NCBI GenBank assembly: GCA_963573385.1
Contig: CAUYLG010048221.1
Span: 62,001 to 126,000, forward strand
Length of the DNA stretch: 64,000 bases
Direction: 5' to 3'
DNA from: Cacajao melanocephalus
Lineage: Eukaryota; Chordata; Mammalia; Primates; Pitheciidae
This document shows positions 1 to 12,400 of the stretch, one piece after another. The first letter of the stretch is position 1. Each line of letters starts with the position of its first letter. The position numbers and the translations under genes were made by a program. The notes beneath the pieces were generated by a model. The model saw only the letters and a program-made list of their open reading frames with translations. It did no database searches and was not told the origin of the DNA.

Positions 1-312
1 CCCAGTATTTTTTATGCCCACTGTATCATTGTAGATAATAAAAATTAGATATATTGGAGTTCTGTCGGTGAACAAGATACATGAAGATCCCTGTTGTTAT
101 AGAGCTTATATTCCTGTGTGAGAAGATAGATAATAAAATACATACATGAATAACATAATACCTTTTGAAAATATATTGGACCAATGATTAATAATCTGAT
201 TAAAATACATAGAGAAAATATTCTCTCTTTGTGATTTGATAAAATAGTTAAATGGTAACCAAACTTAGATGCAGAAAATAACATTAATAAAAATATATTC
301 ATATATTCAAAG
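1..312 (+). other. UBA6: UBA6 intron, partial
   Basis: AT-rich intron ending in the AG acceptor before 313. I see no exon or clear repeat in it. Confidence 0.7.
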
Positions 313-430
313 GTTGTTCAAACAGATGAAACTGCAAGGAAACCGGACCATGTTCCTATTAGCAGTGAAGATGAGAGGAATGCTATTTTCCAACTAGAAA
401 AGGCTATTTTATCTAACGAAGCCACCAAAA
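313..430 (+). CDS. UBA6: UBA6 coding exon (sixth from last)
   Basis: This is an internal exon of ubiquitin-like modifier-activating enzyme 6, the E1 that activates ubiquitin and FAT10 (UBD) and passes them to E2s such as USE1 in the cytoplasm. It was found by reading the sequence through; no start codon is involved. It reads V-V-Q-T-D-E-T-A-R-K-P-D-H-V-P and then S-S-E-D-E-R-N-A-I-F-Q-L-E-K, which I recognise as UBA6. It ends A-T-K plus one base. An AG acceptor lies at 311-312 and a GTAAGG donor at 431. The 118 bases give 39 codons plus one base, which joins in frame to the exon at 1562. If the protein has the usual 1052 residues, this exon covers about 801-839, C-terminal to the catalytic cysteine, which lies outside the window. 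Confidence 0.95.
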
Positions 431-1561
431 GTAAGGGAAAATCTTTATAAAAATGTTTTGAATGGGGTAAATTTTTATTTTCACCAAGCTGTACACCTAA
501 GACTTTGTGGAATTTAATAACAACAATAATTATGATGACATTAATTGACTTCATGATCATATCAAAGTCAGTGTTCATCTTTAACTGTGACTAAATTCAT
601 TTTCCTCACTATTGCCCTGCCCTCAAATCTAATTATCCAATCACAGTAACTTCTTTGTTGTTTTTCTGATCATTTTAGTTCTTTAGATGGTGGGCAGCTC
701 TAAAACCATGACTGAATAGCTCTGTTTTTAAGGAATTAAAAATTCAGTTTAATGGGGTCCTTGTGGAATCTAATATTTGGACCAACCCATTTAAATCACT
801 TCAGAATAAAGAACCATAAACAGAACTCTTCTTAGGTTCTTAGTCTTTATAATTACTGACAGAGAAAACAAACTGACCTATATATACTTCCTTGCTAGAT
901 GGTCTTAAATATAAAAGTACAGGAAAACTGAATTTTTAATTTCTTAAAAACATTCACTCATCTGTTTTGACCTGCTCACCATCTTTTAGTTTTATAAATC
1001 AGTGGTTCCCAAACTTTTGAGATTTTTAGTATGGACCAGTAGAATTTCAGGAAAAATAACCCAGAATAACAGTAATTAGAAGGATCTTGGAAACCACGGA
1101 TCCACAAAGATTTCAGAAAATACTTACTTTAATTTGACTTATTGACCCTATTCTTAATTATCAGAGGGAAAATGTTTCAAAGTAGGATTTATGGAATAAA
1201 TTTTTGAACTATACCTAATGTTGGCTTTTTTATTGTAAACCACTTGATAGCAGATGTGCAGTATATAAATTTTATTTTGCTATTAGAAAGTTTTTAAAAT
1301 ATAGAAATATCTCTAGTGGCATTAAAACCATCATTTTCTTTTTTTTTTTTTTAATTAAAAAATATTGGCTCTGTTTAATCATTGGAAAAGCTGTTTACGT
1401 GTCCTTCAATAACTTTAGTTGCCTGGATTTTTCTTATGTTTCTCAGTCATTTAAAAATATAAAAAGAAATCTTTAAAATTTAGTAAACCTGCATTGCTTT
1501 TTACCTAGCAAAACCTTTACTGCTTGCTATGGAACTTTGTTTTTCTGGTTGGTGTGATCAG
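431..1561 (+). other. UBA6: UBA6 intron, 1.1 kb
   Basis: Unique AT-rich intron. A short stretch around 1003-1030 resembles the end of a MER5-like DNA transposon, but weakly. No further exon was recognised. Confidence 0.7.
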
Positions 1562-1755
1562 GTGACCTTCAGATGGCAGTACTTTCATTTGAAAAAGATG
1601 ATGATCGTAACGGACACATAGATTTCATCACAGCTGCATCAAATCTTCGTGCCAAAATGTACAGTATTGAACCAGCTGACCGTTTCAAAACAAAGCGCAT
1701 AGCTGGTAAAATTATACCTGCTATAGCAACAACCACTGCTACAGTTTCTGGCTTG
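1562..1755 (+). CDS. UBA6: UBA6 coding exon (fifth from last)
   Basis: This exon starts GT-GAC-CTT-CAG and completes the split Ser codon (A|GT) from the previous exon. It encodes [14 protein letters not shown], then [15 protein letters not shown] and ends T-A-T-V-S-G-L. The AG acceptor ends at 1561 and the donor GTAAGT starts at 1756; the exon ends in phase 0. It belongs to the C-terminal part of the E1 adenylation region (about residues 840-904). The R in D-D-D-R-N-G is, to my memory, H in human UBA6. The apparent start codon at 1573 is an internal Met, not a translation start. Confidence 0.97.
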
Positions 1756-2490
1756 GTAAGTTTATCATTCCTTAAATAAAAATGCTCCTTTTTCATTGCC
1801 TCTTCTCTGTCTTCCCCATTATACTAACCCAGTCACTCAAAGATGTTAGAGAAGGAAGGATAAATATTGGATCTCATAATTAAAAATTTCAAGACATTTT
1901 CTGAAAATGCAGTCACTTATATTTTGATGTTTTACGTAAATATACATTTTAACATTAAAAATAAGCTCAACATAGATTGTGATTTTTCTTATAGGCAGTA
2001 ATCCTCTCACTGATCTTTGTATCTTTCATACAAAGCAGGTGCTTTGTTTTTCTTGAATAAAATGAACTTCCCTAATCTTTATTCATAACGATTCAGAATC
2101 TTTAAGTGCAGCCCTAGTTATTATACTGTATTACATCATTACTCTCAAGTTACTCTAGAAGCTATGTAATTATATACCCCTGTATTAAGTGATATTAGAC
2201 TGTTTTATTTTTTGAGTTCTGGCGTCTGTTTTCAAAGTAGGGAGATTACATGGTCGAATTAATTTTTTTTAGTAACTGTTACCACATATAGAGTAGGTTG
2301 AATGTTTGAAAGTATAAAATATGCTAAAGTATGGAGACCTATAATAAGAAATTTGCATTACTCTAGTTCCATAGCTGCCATTACTATCTACAGAGAAATG
2401 CTTGAAAACTTGTGAAAATTGAATAGATACGATTAAAATCGTAGACAGTTTTAGGCTATTTATATAATCAGATCACTTTCTTTTATATAG

Positions 2491-2618
2491 GTTGCCTTGG
2501 AGGTGATCAAAGTAACTGGTGGCTATCCATTTGAAGCTTACAAAAATTGTTTTCTTAACTTTGCCATTCCAATTATAGTGTTTACAGAGACATCTGAAGT
2601 AAGGAAAACTAAAATCAG
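2491..2618 (+). CDS. UBA6: UBA6 coding exon (fourth from last)
   Basis: The exon reads V-A-L-E-V-I-K-V-T-G-G-Y-P-F-E-A-Y-K-N-C and continues to E-V-R-K-T-K-I-(R). It follows a pyrimidine-rich TTTTATATAG acceptor and ends in AG before GTATGT, splitting an Arg codon. It covers the end of the adenylation domain and the entry to the ubiquitin-fold domain (about residues 905-946). Several positions (V in L-E-V-I-K, F in L-N-F-A-I, S in T-E-T-S-E) differ from the human residues as I recall them. Confidence 0.96.
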
Positions 2619-3544
2619 GTATGTATGAAGGTCTGTTTCTCATGTTTAATGAAAATGAAATAAAATATTTTACCTTTTAAAAGGGAAAAATACTGGTTTC
2701 ACCTCTTTTTTCCCTTTATATGTGTATGTGTATATTCTTCCCATCACTTCAAGATCAGCTCAAACCTCATCTTTATGAAATATTTCTGACTAAAGTTGCC
2801 AAAGAACCCTTACAACACTTTATCTGCCACATTGTTTGGCATTATGATTTCATCTGTGTCTGTCTTGCCCAGATGAATTAGTAGGTACTCTGGTGTCTGA
2901 CTGTAGGTGATGAGATTTAGAATTCAATTCCACAAGCTTGTGACAAGGCAGAACAATTCCCTGGGCCTATGCTTTTTAGTTTTCAGATTGGCAACAACCA
3001 GAAACTTGAAAAAAACACCTATCTTAGCAAGGGTGTGAGAAAGCAGACACTCTCATACATTACAGATGAGAGTACAAAATAGTGTAATCCACAATAAGGA
3101 ATATATAGCGCTATGTGTCAGATTTTCAGATACATTTGCACACGTCTCAAACTATGTATTTGCAAGGTAATTATTCTGGCATTATTTATCATAATCAATG
3201 ATTAGAATAACCCAAGTGTCCAATAACAGGGGACTCAAACATCCACACAGTGAAACCCATGCAGCTATTTTAAAAAGAGAGAGACAAAACTCTCTTGCTA
3301 AAACATACTGATTTATAATAAGATACTGGAAGGATCCACAAGGTACTAATTAAAAGTAGTTACTTATATGATGTGATGGGGAAAGAATATTATGGGATAT
3401 TTTAGAAGGTGTATATCCTTTATTTTCCCACATTAATTTCTAGCCCAATCACAAATAATGGACTGCTGGAGGTGGGTTTTTTTGTATCATCACTAAAGGG
3501 AAGAAAGTTTCAAAGTTTCTGTTCTAAATATTTTTCTATAACAG
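2619..3544 (+). other. UBA6: UBA6 intron with probable L1 remnant
   Basis: The stretch from about 2990 to 3330 has the phrasing of L1 ORF2 (aagg-tgtgagaaagcag, acattacagatgaga, ccaagtgtccaataacagg). It is probably a decayed + strand L1 fragment. The rest of the intron is plain. Confidence 0.45.
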
Positions 3545-3632
3545 AAATGGAATATCATTTACAATTTGGGATCGATGGACTGTACATGGAAAAGAAGATT
3601 TCACCCTCTTGGATTTCATAAATGCAGTTAAA
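3545..3632 (+). CDS. UBA6: UBA6 coding exon (third from last)
   Basis: The exon completes the split Arg codon (AG|A) and then reads N-G-I-S-F-T-I-W-D-R-W-T-V-H-G-K-E-D-F and L-L-D-F-I-N-A-V-K. It lies between an ATAACAG acceptor and a GTGAGA donor and ends in phase 0. This is the start of the C-terminal ubiquitin-fold domain (about residues 947-976), which in E1 enzymes recruits the partner E2. Confidence 0.96.
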
Positions 3633-3840
3633 GTGAGATACTTTTATTCACTTGGTTCATTAGTAGCTTTACGTCTGCTTTCTAAATAGTTCTTATTTAT
3701 AATTTTATTAGAAGTTATAATTATTTAGCATGAATTTGATTTTTTTACTGGTCATAAAACATTGTTTACAAACAATGTTAAATAAGCATTTTATGTTTGA
3801 GCGAGGCTTTGTTGTTTCTCTTTTTGATATTCACTTTTAG

Positions 3841-3935
3841 GAGAAGTATGGAATTGAGCCAACAATGGTGGTACAGGGAGTCAAAATGCTTTATGTTCCT
3901 GTAATGCCTGGTCATGCAAAAAGATTGAAGTTAAC
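3841..3935 (+). CDS. UBA6: UBA6 coding exon (next to last)
   Basis: The exon reads E-K-Y-G-I-E-P-T-M-V-V-Q-G-V-K-M-L-Y-V-P and ends H-A-K-R-L-K-L-(T). It sits between a CACTTTTAG acceptor and a GTAAGT donor, with the last codon split as AC|A. It is the middle of the ubiquitin-fold domain (about residues 977-1007). The next intron is 3.04 kb long and holds two Alus, MIR and L2 fragments and an internal direct duplication. Confidence 0.97.
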
Positions 3936-4312
3936 GTAAGTATTCAACATTATATGTAGTGATTAATAAGAATTTAAATATAAATTGATGCACAGTAAAA
4001 AATTAAATATAGAGGTTACCATAATTCAGATAAAAGCATTAGTCTTGTCTAATGACATTAATAAGACAGTAAATCTGCCAGGTGAAGGCCAACAGCCTAC
4101 CTCTTGAGAGATTCAGCTCTTCAGTTAATAGGTTTAGAAACTTGATTTGGTCAGTACACGTAAGTAAAAGTGGATTCATCTCTTATGTTGAAACACTTAA
4201 TGACTGGGTTTATGAGGAATCAAACTGCCAAATTACTATTTTTATTCATTTATTCAACAAATTATTGTTTAGGGTACCTGCTGTGTGCCAGGTACTATTT
4301 TATTTTATTGTT

Positions 4313-4608
<296 letters not shown>

Positions 4609-4619
4609 TAGGTACTGTG

Positions 4620-4785
4620 TTTTAGCTATTTTCCTGCAACTAGAACACATATTTCACAAGAATGGGAATGTTTATTTGATCTTGTCACTGTTGTATCTCA
4701 AGCACTTAGATCGATAACCTGGCACATAAAAGGTTATCAACAAATATTTGTCAGATGACTAAATGAATCTCTGCGTGATGATTAT
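4620..4785 (+). repeat. L2/MIR-like remnant
   Basis: The phrases ctggcacataaaaggt and caacaaatatttgtcagatg match the 3' tail typical of L2 LINEs. A matching reverse piece lies just before the Alu at 4245-4305. Confidence 0.5.
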
Positions 4786-4874
4786 CTTTAATATATCTGT
4801 TGGCTTTAACTATGATAATCAGTTGAGGTTAATCACTCTTAAATTATAATCCAGTCTGAATTATCCATTCCTTA

Positions 4875-4980
4875 AAAAGTAAAACTATTATATTAGCTAA
4901 GGCATTAATTTGGCTTATATTACTTTTCATTAGGATCCCTGTATCTTTTGGATAAAGCAAGAGTAGTGTTTAGAATTCCT
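4875..4980 (+). repeat. Direct repeat, copy A
   Basis: A block of about 106 bp that recurs at 5843-5949 with roughly 85 per cent identity by eye. Shared phrases are aaagtaaaactatta, aaggcattaattt and tatcttttggataaa. The sequence on either side does not match, so the edges are sharp. I do not recognise it as a named repeat. Confidence 0.75.
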
Positions 4981-5204
4981 TTATTTTATGCTGCAGTGGA
5001 ATGTATATGGTCATAAAGTGTATTGATTAATGGAGTTTAAAATTTGTGGCAAATTCTTTTAAAATGCTTTTAAGATTTGGCCAATATTTAAAACCTCAAG
5101 CATGATAATATTTTTCATTTTACTACATTGCTCTTTTAGCAAGTATTTATTGAGTATCTGTTAAGTACTGAACATGTTAAGTCAGTCAATGGGATTGTGA
5201 TTAA

Positions 5205-5415
5205 TAGCATGAGGTTGGCTTTAGAAATACCTGGATTCACATTCTTACTCAGCTACTTAGTTTTGTTACCTTGAGTAGCTTTTGAAACTTAGTTTCAAAA
5301 AGCTGCAGATCCAAAAATAGGCGTGATTGTGCCCAGAGTTGAGCACTGAAATAATAGTAAGAGCTAATGGTGTCATGGCACATAAGAAGTATTCCATAAA
5401 TATTAGTCCTGTTAC
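5205..5415 (-). repeat. MIR SINE remnant
   Basis: Reverse MIR pattern: a tggctttagaaatacctgg start and the cacataagaagtattcc end typical of the decayed 5' part of MIR. Confidence 0.5.
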
Positions 5416-5842
5416 TATTTTGTTATCATACATGTTCATCAAGCCCTGCCTTCAAGCAGTTCACAGTCTTAAAGGAAATTGATTCCTAGTTATCCTTCTA
5501 AGTACTTTCCTCTCACAATATTCCAGCTACACTGGCCTCCTTATTTGTCATTGAATACTCACTTTTATGATGCTCCATCATGGGACCTTTGCTTTAGTTG
5601 TTTCTTCTCTACAAGCAATTCTACAAGAGTTGCTCGTAACTTTTGAGATGATGACATGGCTAAGTCTCACCTCTGGTCCTGTTTATCATTAAAGTATAAT
5701 TGAGTAACTGTGATAATGAAAATTTTTACACAGTATTGTGCTCAGACCTCTAGTTCAGGGTAGATTTCATTTGAGTTCCCTTTGAAGAAAGATTATTCCT
5801 GGCAAAAGCAACAGTCTTTGCAGCTAAAAAGAACATACATAC

Positions 5843-5949
5843 AAAAGTAAAACTATTAATTAGCAAAGGCATTAATTTGCCTTACGTTGATTTTCGTGAG
5901 GATACCTGAGTATCTTTTGGATAAATTAAGAGTAGTATTTGAAATTCCT
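5843..5949 (+). repeat. Direct repeat, copy B
   Basis: Second copy of the block at 4875-4980, in the same orientation and 968 bp downstream in the same UBA6 intron. It ends agtagtatttgaaattcct against agtagtgtttagaattcct in copy A. Confidence 0.75.
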
Positions 5950-6507
5950 ACTAAATTCTGAATTAGAATTCAGATTTTTTTTTTGGAATGACCGAAGTAT
6001 GAGGTAGTGATCATGAATGGTAGAAAAATGAAGTTTTTGTACGGGACAAAATATCTTTGTGAAATAGAGAGCTACTGAGGATTAAATTGATTATATACTT
6101 TAGACCTTGGCATGAAGTAGGTATACAGTATATGATAGATAGCATTATTAGGCAGGAGAATACATCAAATTTATATTTGAAAAGAATTCTAGGAGCAGTG
6201 TAGATTGGAGGTAGAAAAGAGACTGGAGAAAGCTAACTAGAAGCTAATACAATTATCTAAGGGGTATATAGATGATGACTTGATTTAAGGCAGTAGTGAC
6301 AATAACAAAGACAGTGATTTTTCAGTAAATAAACAGGATAAACATTGGCTATAAGGGAAAAACCTAAGAATGAATTTTACTTTTTATTTCTAGCTTGCAT
6401 TTTAAGGTTAATTCTAGCTTGCTTTTTTACTCACTACAGAGAAATGCTTGAATTCATGATGCCTCCAAACTAAAGAGGAAGTAAAGGAGGAGAATTAATT
6501 TTTTTAA

Positions 6508-6725
<218 letters not shown>

Positions 6726-6975
6726 TTGTCTTTCAATAAATGGTTTGTATTCTTTATCGTGACCAATGTATCCAAATTTATTCACTGTTAGGTAAATGAG
6801 TGTCTTGAGTTCAGACCTTTTAGTAAAGAAAAATGAATATATGAAAGCAGATTATTATTAGATGTTAAATAAAGTCTAGATACAAGACCAGGTTCTCTGG
6901 ATGGCATTAGTCAGCAAATTGTTTTTTCATTTTACAGAATTTACCAAATTATTTATTCTTGCTTATTTTTCTTAG

Positions 6976-7111
6976 AATGCATAAACTTGTAAAACCTTCT
7001 ACTGAAAAGAAATATGTGGATCTTACTGTGTCATTTGCTCCCGACATTGATGGAGATGAAGATTTGCCTGGACCTCCAGTTAGATACTACTTCAGTCATG
7101 ACACTGATTAA
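6976..7111 (+). CDS. UBA6: UBA6 last coding exon with stop codon
   Basis: The exon completes the Thr codon and then reads M-H-K-L-V-K-P-S-T-E-K-K-Y-V-D-L-T. It ends G-P-P-V-R-Y-Y-F-S-H-D-T-D with TAA at 7109-7111. The acceptor is TTTTCTTAG. The six exons in the window total 759 coding bases (252 residues plus stop) with every junction in frame, so the gene looks intact here. Human UBA6 has T where this copy has S in K-P-S-T, as far as I remember. Confidence 0.97.
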
Positions 7112-9640
7112 TAGAAGTTGTCTTAACGTTACTCCAGGACTACTTGATTTTGGAAAGAGTGCACTTAATTCAGAAGCTAAAGAAAATCAGCTCATAATAT
7201 TATGGATTTCTCTCTCATGAAGCCTTAATTTTAAGGAAAACATCAGTAGGAAACTGCACTGAAGAATTATAAAACATTTTGGGGCATAGTATACACTTGT
7301 CTAATGGTTCACACATGGCTATGATCACAGCAACTTTGAACTGGAATGCCATTTTATAATGCTTACAAAAAATTTGTGTATTAATCTGCGTATTAATCTC
7401 TCTGGATAAAAAGAAGGAAAAATATGTATGACCAGAACAGATATGAAGAAATTGAAAGCAACAAATGCAACTATCCAAAAAGTTTAATTTTATTTAATGA
7501 ATTTCTTTTTTGTTTAAAGACCGATTTTCTATACAAAGTGTTTGGCAGCCAGCACCTCTCATAAGGTTAGGCTTTGAGAATTTAATACACTAGGAAGAAG
7601 AAGTATGGTAGTGGTGGATGAAGAGTGGACATTTTAAATTGTGCAGTTACAGTTTACTGTCCTGTTACCTCTGCTCATTTAACCAGAGTTTGTTATGTCA
7701 CTGTGTCCCAGAATGAGGATTTTTGTTGATAGCATCAGTGTTGTAGGAGCAGTAGGTCGGATGAGACATGTTAACTTAGACTAAATGTGAACAGTATTAT
7801 ACGGACTCTCACAGCCCTCTTAGAGAATCCATGAATGTGAACAGACAAATGTAGCTAACCATTTGATTCTTCAGTATGCCTTCTAATGTGGCTATTTTAT
7901 TTATGTGAGACTCTAAACCTGATTGTCCTATTATATAAAACTAAAAGATTTTGTAAAGGGAGTGTCCTTAAAAATAGATGAAAAGTAGAATGTTAAAAAT
8001 TATTGCTAGGGGAGTCTTTTTTTTCCCATAAAACTAATGGATATTAATTTTTTTTTAAGAGAAGCACGTTATTTCATTTCCATTCCCGGAAAGGGAGTTA
8101 ATGAAGATAAAAATTTATTTTTTAAGGTCTTTATTGAGATGAACTTTCTGTTTTCTGGTATGAACTATTACAGATGTTTGTATAAGTACTTTGATTAGAA
8201 TGATGTAAACCATAGTACCCAACACTGTAAAATCAGTGAAAATAGTAAATTATTCTTTTATTACTAAGACTATCGTGCATTCTGAAGCAATTGGCTTTTT
8301 TTTTTAAACCATAGGAAGTCATTTCCCTCTAGTTCCTTTTCTTCTTTGCTGCTCAGACTATTAGTAGGTACTTCGTTAAATGAAAAAGTAGATTAACATC
8401 AGTATTACTCGAATTTGGTATCTTTTTATACCATGTATTATACTTTTTAGTTCATTTCCAAATAGTTTAAATTACTTTGTCAACCAGCTGTATTGTTTCC
8501 TTCTTTTGTAAAAGTACCAGCAAGTGGAGAAAATATATGTGGAAGTAGAAAGTGAATCTGTGTGATTAAAGGATAATCCGTACGTAGAGAACTGGGCAAA
8601 AATGGATAGGATGAATTTAAAGAAAAGGACTACCTTTGGGAAAAAGAAATTAAATTTTGTTCACATATCCTACTCCTTACCATTGTGCATATCCCAAGTG
8701 TCATATTTAAAATTAAGGTTACTTCAAACTGAATCCAGGAATGTCAAGGCTCTGTTTCTTAGAATTTTAGAGGATAGGACTAATAAAAGGACTTTTGAAA
8801 AGAGGCTTTTTTTCACATTCACTTTGTTTTGTGCTCTTTGAGAGTGGTATTTTCCAGGTAGTCATTCAGCAATCCATAAATATCCAATAACTTGCTTATA
8901 TTTTATTGAAGTATTGACATATGTTGAGTAAATTTAGAACGATGCTATCAGTTCATATTTATAAATATTAGTGCTTTATCAGATGAAACAAAACAAAAAT
9001 TAAGTTCATTTTGTGATTAAACCTGCAACCATTTTCCATTACTTTTCTTCTATAGTTAATGGTTATTGCCATAATTTCTTCTGTTTAGTTCTAGTAAGCT
9101 AGAAAGCCAGGGTGAAGTTAATGATAATTCCCATTGTTTCATTTCTGTACCATGAGATCACTGTTGATGACTGAAATACCAGGTGCAAAAATTAATGATT
9201 TGATTTTTGTATGGTTCCACTGAGTAATTTTTTACTTATTAAAAACAAATTAAGAAATTTAAGAATATCTTTGTAAATCATGTTTCGTAAGTTGATGCCA
9301 GAGATTCTGATTTTGCTATTTATTTTGTGAGTAATGTTGCTTTGGTGTTTCCTAATTTTCAGGTTTGCAATCATGGAAATACAGCAGTTACTAGGTGTGG
9401 AAGGACATTATGTGAAATGTCCTCAGATGGCTCCAGGAAGTTCTTTTAAAACACTTGGAGAGAAATAGTCATGACCATGTAAAACCTAGAGGATCTGGTA
9501 AATCCCATACTATTGGTTAGGGATTTGTAAAGTCCATTTATTTTTAGATTTCAAAGCAGTTCTATTACATGTCTGTGAGTTCCTCATAAATTGTCCCAAA
9601 GGTAGGACATGGAAATAAATGTATTTCTTTATTTTTATTT
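7112..9640 (+). other. UBA6: UBA6 3' untranslated region
   Basis: This is an AT-rich, repeat-poor stretch after the UBA6 stop codon. An AATAAA lies at 9614-9619, just before the sequence turns into an antisense L1 at about 10.02 kb, so I place the 3' end near 9.64 kb. Later AATAAA motifs at 10534 (inside the L1) and 13341 are alternatives. The position of the end is inferred; 3'-end RNA data would decide it. Confidence 0.6.
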
Positions 9641-10019
9641 TTTAATCTACTATGTCACACTCTGATGACATTATGGAACATTTTAAAAAGAGCTATGTTT
9701 TAGAGTCCATTATTTTATAATTAGCAAAATGAAGACAGAAAATTGTTCTCTTGAGATTTTTAGGGGAAAAAAATCTTGTGACCTAAATCTTTCCACTATA
9801 ATGAATATAATCATAAATTAATTGTGATTGCAAATGTCTAATTTTATATAATCACTGTGTATGGGCTTAATTATTTTACTTTTCGCAGATTTAAAAACAT
9901 ATCATCATGATCTGAATGCTTTCTCTGAAAAAAAAATCAGAAAGTTGAGCTCTTGGGGATCAGAGTAAGTATCCATTGATAATATGTATTTATTTTGCTC
10001 TTTCTGTGTCATAGCTTTG

Positions 10020-11585
10020 TTTCTTTAATTGAGAAATATATATTCAAATATGTATTCAAGAGTACACAAAATATAAATATGCAGTTCAAGGAATAATTTT
10101 AAAGTAACTATATAACTAGCACTCAGCTTAATAGAATATATTGAAAACAGTTCAGTGACTACCCATGTAGTTCCTTCCCAGTCACAACCAGCTCTCCACC
10201 ACATACCCTGTGGTAATTACCAATATCTTACCATTTATGATAATTGTCTCTTTATTTTTATAGTGTTAGCACCTATGTATGTAAACTTTAGCAATACAGT
10301 TTGCTTGTTTTTGAATTTTTATCCAAAATCATACATTCTTCTGTAGCTGCTGCTTTTGTTCAGCATGTGATTTATTCATGTTGGTTGTAGCTGCTCTTCA
10401 TTCTTCAGTATTTCTGCCTAATTTGCCTTTGTGTTAATATACCACAATTATTTACTGTAGACAATTGGGGTGTTTTTAGTTTTAGGCAATTACAGTTTCA
10501 CAATGAACATTATTTTATCTAACTCCTAGTACAAATAAAGTATATATCTAGGAGTCAAATTTTTTGGTCATAGTATGTTCATATCTTAAATTTTAATAGA
10601 TGATTACAGATTTTTTCCTAAACATTAGTATGTTGGTTGGTTTTGTGTTGCTGTAAAGGAATACCTGAGAGTCGGTGATTTATACAGAGATGAGGTTAAT
10701 TTGGCTTATGGTTTAGCAGGTTGTATAAGCATTACGTGAGCATCTGCTCAGCTTCTTGTGAGGCCTCAGGAAGCTTGCGATCATGGCTGAAGGCAAAGGA
10801 GGAACTGGCATATCACATGGCCAGAGGGGCAAGAGAGAAATAAATAGTGGAGGTCCCGGATTCTTTTTAATAATCGAATCTCACATTAAGTCATGGAGCA
10901 AGAACTCGTTATCTCAAAGAGGACACCAAGCCATTCATGAAGGATCCAACCCCATGACCCAAACACCTCCCACCAGCCCTCACCTCCAATACTGAGGATC
11001 GTATTTTATCATATTTGCAGGGGACAAATATCCAAACTATGTTTCTGCATATCTTAGTCAATGCTGGTGTTAACAGATTTTTGTTTTAATTTTGCCAATC
11101 TGGTGGAGGTGCAATTGTATCTCATTGAAGTTTCACTCTGCATTTCACTAATTACCTGTGAAGTTGAGAATTTTTTTCATAAGTTTATTGGCCAATTTGA
11201 CTTTCTGTTTTTGTAAAGTGTCTCATCAGGTCTGTCACACATGTTTTTGTTCTGTTGCTAATCTTTTTCCTCATTGTTGGCTATAGAGTTGCAAATATCT
11301 TCTCCCATTCTGTGGCTTGCCTTTCCCTCCCTTATGATGTTCTTTGATAAAAATAATTTATTAATGGTTAAGTACTGAGAAGTATCAGTCTTTTAAAATT
11401 AGAGTGCCATTCCCTATTCTGGAGTCATGAAGATAGTCTTCTATATTGTCCTCTAAAAGCTTTAATTTTGCCTTTCATATTTAAATTTTTTATGAGGAAT
11501 TTAGTGTTTGCTAGGAGATGCCTCACCACCATTTACTGAAAAGTCTGGGTTTTATTCCTCCTTTCTATAATGCCACCAAAGTCAA
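10020..11585 (-). mobile_element. Decayed L1 (antisense), split by an LTR
   Basis: The phrases ctgtagctgctgcttttgttc, tatatatctaggagtcaaatt, tttgccaatctggtggagg and ttctcccattctgtggcttgc are the complement of the 3' part of L1 ORF2 and its surroundings. The copy is interrupted at 10636-11046 by a MaLR LTR, which is therefore younger. Confidence 0.75.
10636..11046 (-). mobile_element. MaLR LTR (MLT1/MST type), solo
   Basis: Reverse copy of a MaLR LTR. It starts near gttgctgtaaaggaatacctgag, passes catggctgaaggcaaagg, and ends at the ccaatactgagga to aatatccaaactatg stretch. It is inserted in the L1 that surrounds it. Confidence 0.8.
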
Positions 11586-11599
11586 GTATTATATCCTAT

Positions 11600-12400
11600 G
11601 TAAACACATATGTTGATGAAAAAAGTCAAACTCTGTAAAATATTGTAAGAGATTTATTCTGAGCCAAATATGAGTGACCATGGCCTATGGCGTAGCCCTC
11701 AGGAGGTCGTGAGAACATGTGCCCAAGGTGGTCAGAGTACAGTTTGGTTTTATATATTTTAGGAAGGCATGAGACATCTATCAAATATGTTTAAGAAATA
11801 TTTTGGTTTGGTTCAGAAAGGCAGGACAACTCAAAGCAGGGGCTTCCAGGCTGTAAGTAAATGTAAAACATTTTCTGGATGACAATTGGTTGAGTTTATC
11901 TGGGATCAATAGAAAGGAAATATTCAGGTTAAATAAGGGATTGTGGAGACCAAGTTTTATTGTGCAGAAGAAGCTCTCAGCAGACTTCAGAGAGCAGGTT
12001 GTAAAATGTTTCTTATCAGACCTAAAAGGGTGCGTGGCTCTTAGTTGATTATCTCCTGGATCTGGAAAGGAAGGATGGGGGGAAAAAGGGGGTGGGGGAA
12101 GGGGATTCTCTATAGAATGTGGATTTTTCCCACAAGGGATGGCTTTGCAGTGCCATTTCAAGATGTGGCAGAGAAACCCCTATGTTTTGGGTTAAAATAT
12201 TTTTATTTTCTTCCTTGTTATAGAAGAGTCAGATTGGAAAGTAAGTCATGATATAAAGGTTAAATAAAACCCATCTGATGAGAATTTATGGTTTGCAGAA
12301 CATGACTTCCCAGACCCCTTAGATAGGAATTTAGGCAACACAAAAAATCAGAGCTTAGTCCTCACATCTCGTTTTGAATTTTTTGTTCCCTTTTTTCTAT
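11600..12400 (-). mobile_element. Solitary ERV1-type LTR
   Basis: About 800 bp with typical phrases of a MER-group ERV class I LTR (ttattctgagccaaatatgag, gtgcccaaggtggtcagag, gccatttcaagatgtggca). No gag, pol or env flanks it. I could not settle the subfamily or the exact ends. A purine-rich run of G and A lies at 12060-12105. Orientation is uncertain. Confidence 0.65.

Noticed and set aside
11781..12161. 126-residue frame on -
   Set aside because: It lies entirely inside the ERV1-like LTR.
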